Assembly (NCBI RefSeq): GCF_017254915.1
Contig: NZ_JAFKCT010000001.1
Span: 744,001-808,000 of the forward strand
Length of the DNA stretch: 64,000 nucleotides
Source: Algoriphagus oliviformis
GTDB lineage: Bacteria; Bacteroidota; Bacteroidia; Cytophagales; Cyclobacteriaceae
Reading direction: 5' to 3'
In this document: positions 63,901 through 64,000 of the stretch, one piece after another
Numbering within the stretch: the first letter of the stretch is position 1
Layout of the letters: every line of letters starts with the position of its first letter
Translations under genes and position numbers: made by a program
Notes under the pieces: model-generated
Database searches by the model: none
What the model saw: only the letters and a program-made list of their open reading frames with translations
What the model was told of the DNA's origin: nothing

Positions 63901-64000
63901 GAGTCAAAGGTGATATAGGGATCGTCCAGATCGACCCAGTAGCCGATTTTTTCAGTCAGGTCATCCCACTCGTTTTTGAAGCGCATGACCGTCTCTCGGC
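60990..64000 (-). CDS. ileS: Isoleucyl-tRNA synthetase (partial, N-terminus beyond window)
   Basis: About 1003 residues are present; the frame is still open at the window edge (upstream codons give R-E-T-V before MRFKNEWDDLTEKIGYWVD), so the first ~130 residues with the HIGH motif are missing. The editing domain spans about 40-300 (VLAWTTTPWTLPSNSALAIG, without the first V). The catalytic KMSKS motif is KMSKR in GNKMSKRLGNAVDPFKTL. The tRNA-binding and C-terminal regions follow. KMSKR and this C-terminus without a Cys-rich zinc knuckle are features of the eukaryote-like IleS2 type. Confidence 0.96.
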   Translation of the reverse strand, partial: RETVMRFKNEWDDLTEKIGYWVDLDDPYITFDSKYIETLWNLLKQLYDKDLLYKGYTIQPYSPAAGTGLSSHELNQPGTYKDVKDTSITAQFKLKGEKNTYILAWTTTPWTLPSNSALAIGENLDYVKVKTFNPYTHEPVTVVLAKARMSAYLNAKAAELKLEDYKAGDKLIPYEVIEEFKGKAMLGWEYEQLFPIDALALPNPAFTVVSGDYVTTEDGTGIVHLAKAFGADDFRTLVQNNVPGVFVKDELGNDIPVVDKRGKFLPVVGEYLAAKMQEHGITAHKEYGVDDFYVKNYTEDDESAADYKNTDVIISIILKNENKAFKVEKYEHTYPHCWRTDKPVLYYPLESWFIKTTAYKDRMVELNKTINWKPEATGTGRFGNWLENLVDWNLSRSRFWGTPLPIWRTSDGTEEKCIGSIAELNAEIEKSIAAGFMEKSPYEGKELDLHRPYVDDVVLVSDKGEKMFREPDLIDVWFDSGAMPYAQWHFPFENEDIFKANYPADYIAEGVDQTRGWFFTLHAIAVMLFDSVAFKNVIANGLVLDKNGNKMSKRLGNAVDPFKTLKEYGPDALRWYMLSNANPWDNLKFNLDGVTEVQRRFFGTLQNTYNFFALYANLDAFVYDKSKSVPVSERAELDQWIISKLQSLIAEVEAAMDNYDGTKATRAIMNFTVDQLSNWYVRLARKRFWRGDMNPDKQAAYETLFECLMTLSQLMSSFAPFYADWMYKNLNEASDAGKESVHLTDWVSADSALINTDLEESMDLAQNISSLVHSLRKKEKLKVRQPLQRILIPVLSAKTKAQIEHVAELIKSEVNIKTIEFLDDASGILVKNVKPNLPLLGKKLGPKMRFVVAAINAWSQEEIAQIEREGKIAVQLEGESIELLLEEVLITSQDIPGWSVATDAGVTVALDVTLTEELKQEGIARDLVNRIQNLRKEMGLEVQDKINILVSEDNELVNAAVSAFGPYIQSETQALALSLAEVAEGTLLDMDEFELAVKVEKA

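Overview
This 64 kb window comes from a Bacteroidota chromosome. It carries three SusC/SusD pairs, an ECF sigma/FecR pair next to a SusC with an N-terminal STN domain, several S1 sulfatases, a PIN-PhoH fusion, and lptB and GH3-family genes. It also has a carotenoid desaturase and LytS/LytTR regulators. This mix fits the Cytophagales (a Cyclobacteriaceae-like bacterium is my best guess, not proven). Base composition looks fairly even and GC-moderate, which leaves long meaningless antisense reading frames over most real genes. I saw no tRNA, rRNA, CRISPR array, transposase or prophage gene.

Left half (1-33.6 kb): carbohydrate utilisation. The window opens in the tail of a SusC gene followed by its SusD (1-1939) and a universal stress protein. 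Then comes a divergent pair: a secreted sulfatase on the minus strand (3045-4724) and, on the plus strand, a six-gene operon (4921-14281). The operon encodes a sodium:solute symporter, a Gfo/Idh/MocA oxidoreductase, an iduronate-sulfatase-like S1 sulfatase, a lipoprotein-like beta-propeller glycoside hydrolase, L-fuconate dehydratase and a GH95 alpha-L-fucosidase. A SusC/SusD pair (14559-19484) and a TetR-type regulator (19594-20235) follow. Facing these on the minus strand is a second unit: ECF sigma factor, FecR, STN-SusC, SusD, a PhoD-like phosphatase and two lipoprotein sulfatases (33609 down to 20294). Together this looks like a large locus for a sulfated, fucose-containing polysaccharide such as a fucoidan-like glycan. 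Sulfatases and the fucosidase would strip the glycan, SusC/D would import it, the symporter would take up monosaccharide, and L-fucose (or L-galactose) would be oxidised through fuconate rather than phosphorylated. The sequence TTGCCCTAATAA, and hairpins built on GCCCTA, occur upstream of both the divergent sulfatase/symporter pair and the susC at 14559. This is a candidate operator set for the local TetR protein.

Right half (33.9-64 kb): mostly housekeeping. It holds an Ig-like lipoprotein of unknown function, a CrtI/CrtD-type desaturase, recX, tpiA, prmA, a small membrane protein, recJ, lptB, a GH3-type acyl-amido synthetase, a lytic transglycosylase and a Tat-exported M24 peptidase. Next come a stand-alone bacterial nitric oxide synthase oxygenase, uvrA, a LytS-type histidine kinase with two LytTR response regulators, and an AraC regulator with an SDR oxidoreductase. 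The window ends with PIN-PhoH, an SNF2 helicase, lspA and ileS (the N-terminus of ileS runs off the end). Rho-independent terminators are clear between many of these genes.

The most interesting items are the fuconate-type fucan locus with its candidate operators, the phosphatase and unassigned glycoside hydrolase within it, the nitric oxide synthase, and the orphan Ig-like lipoprotein.
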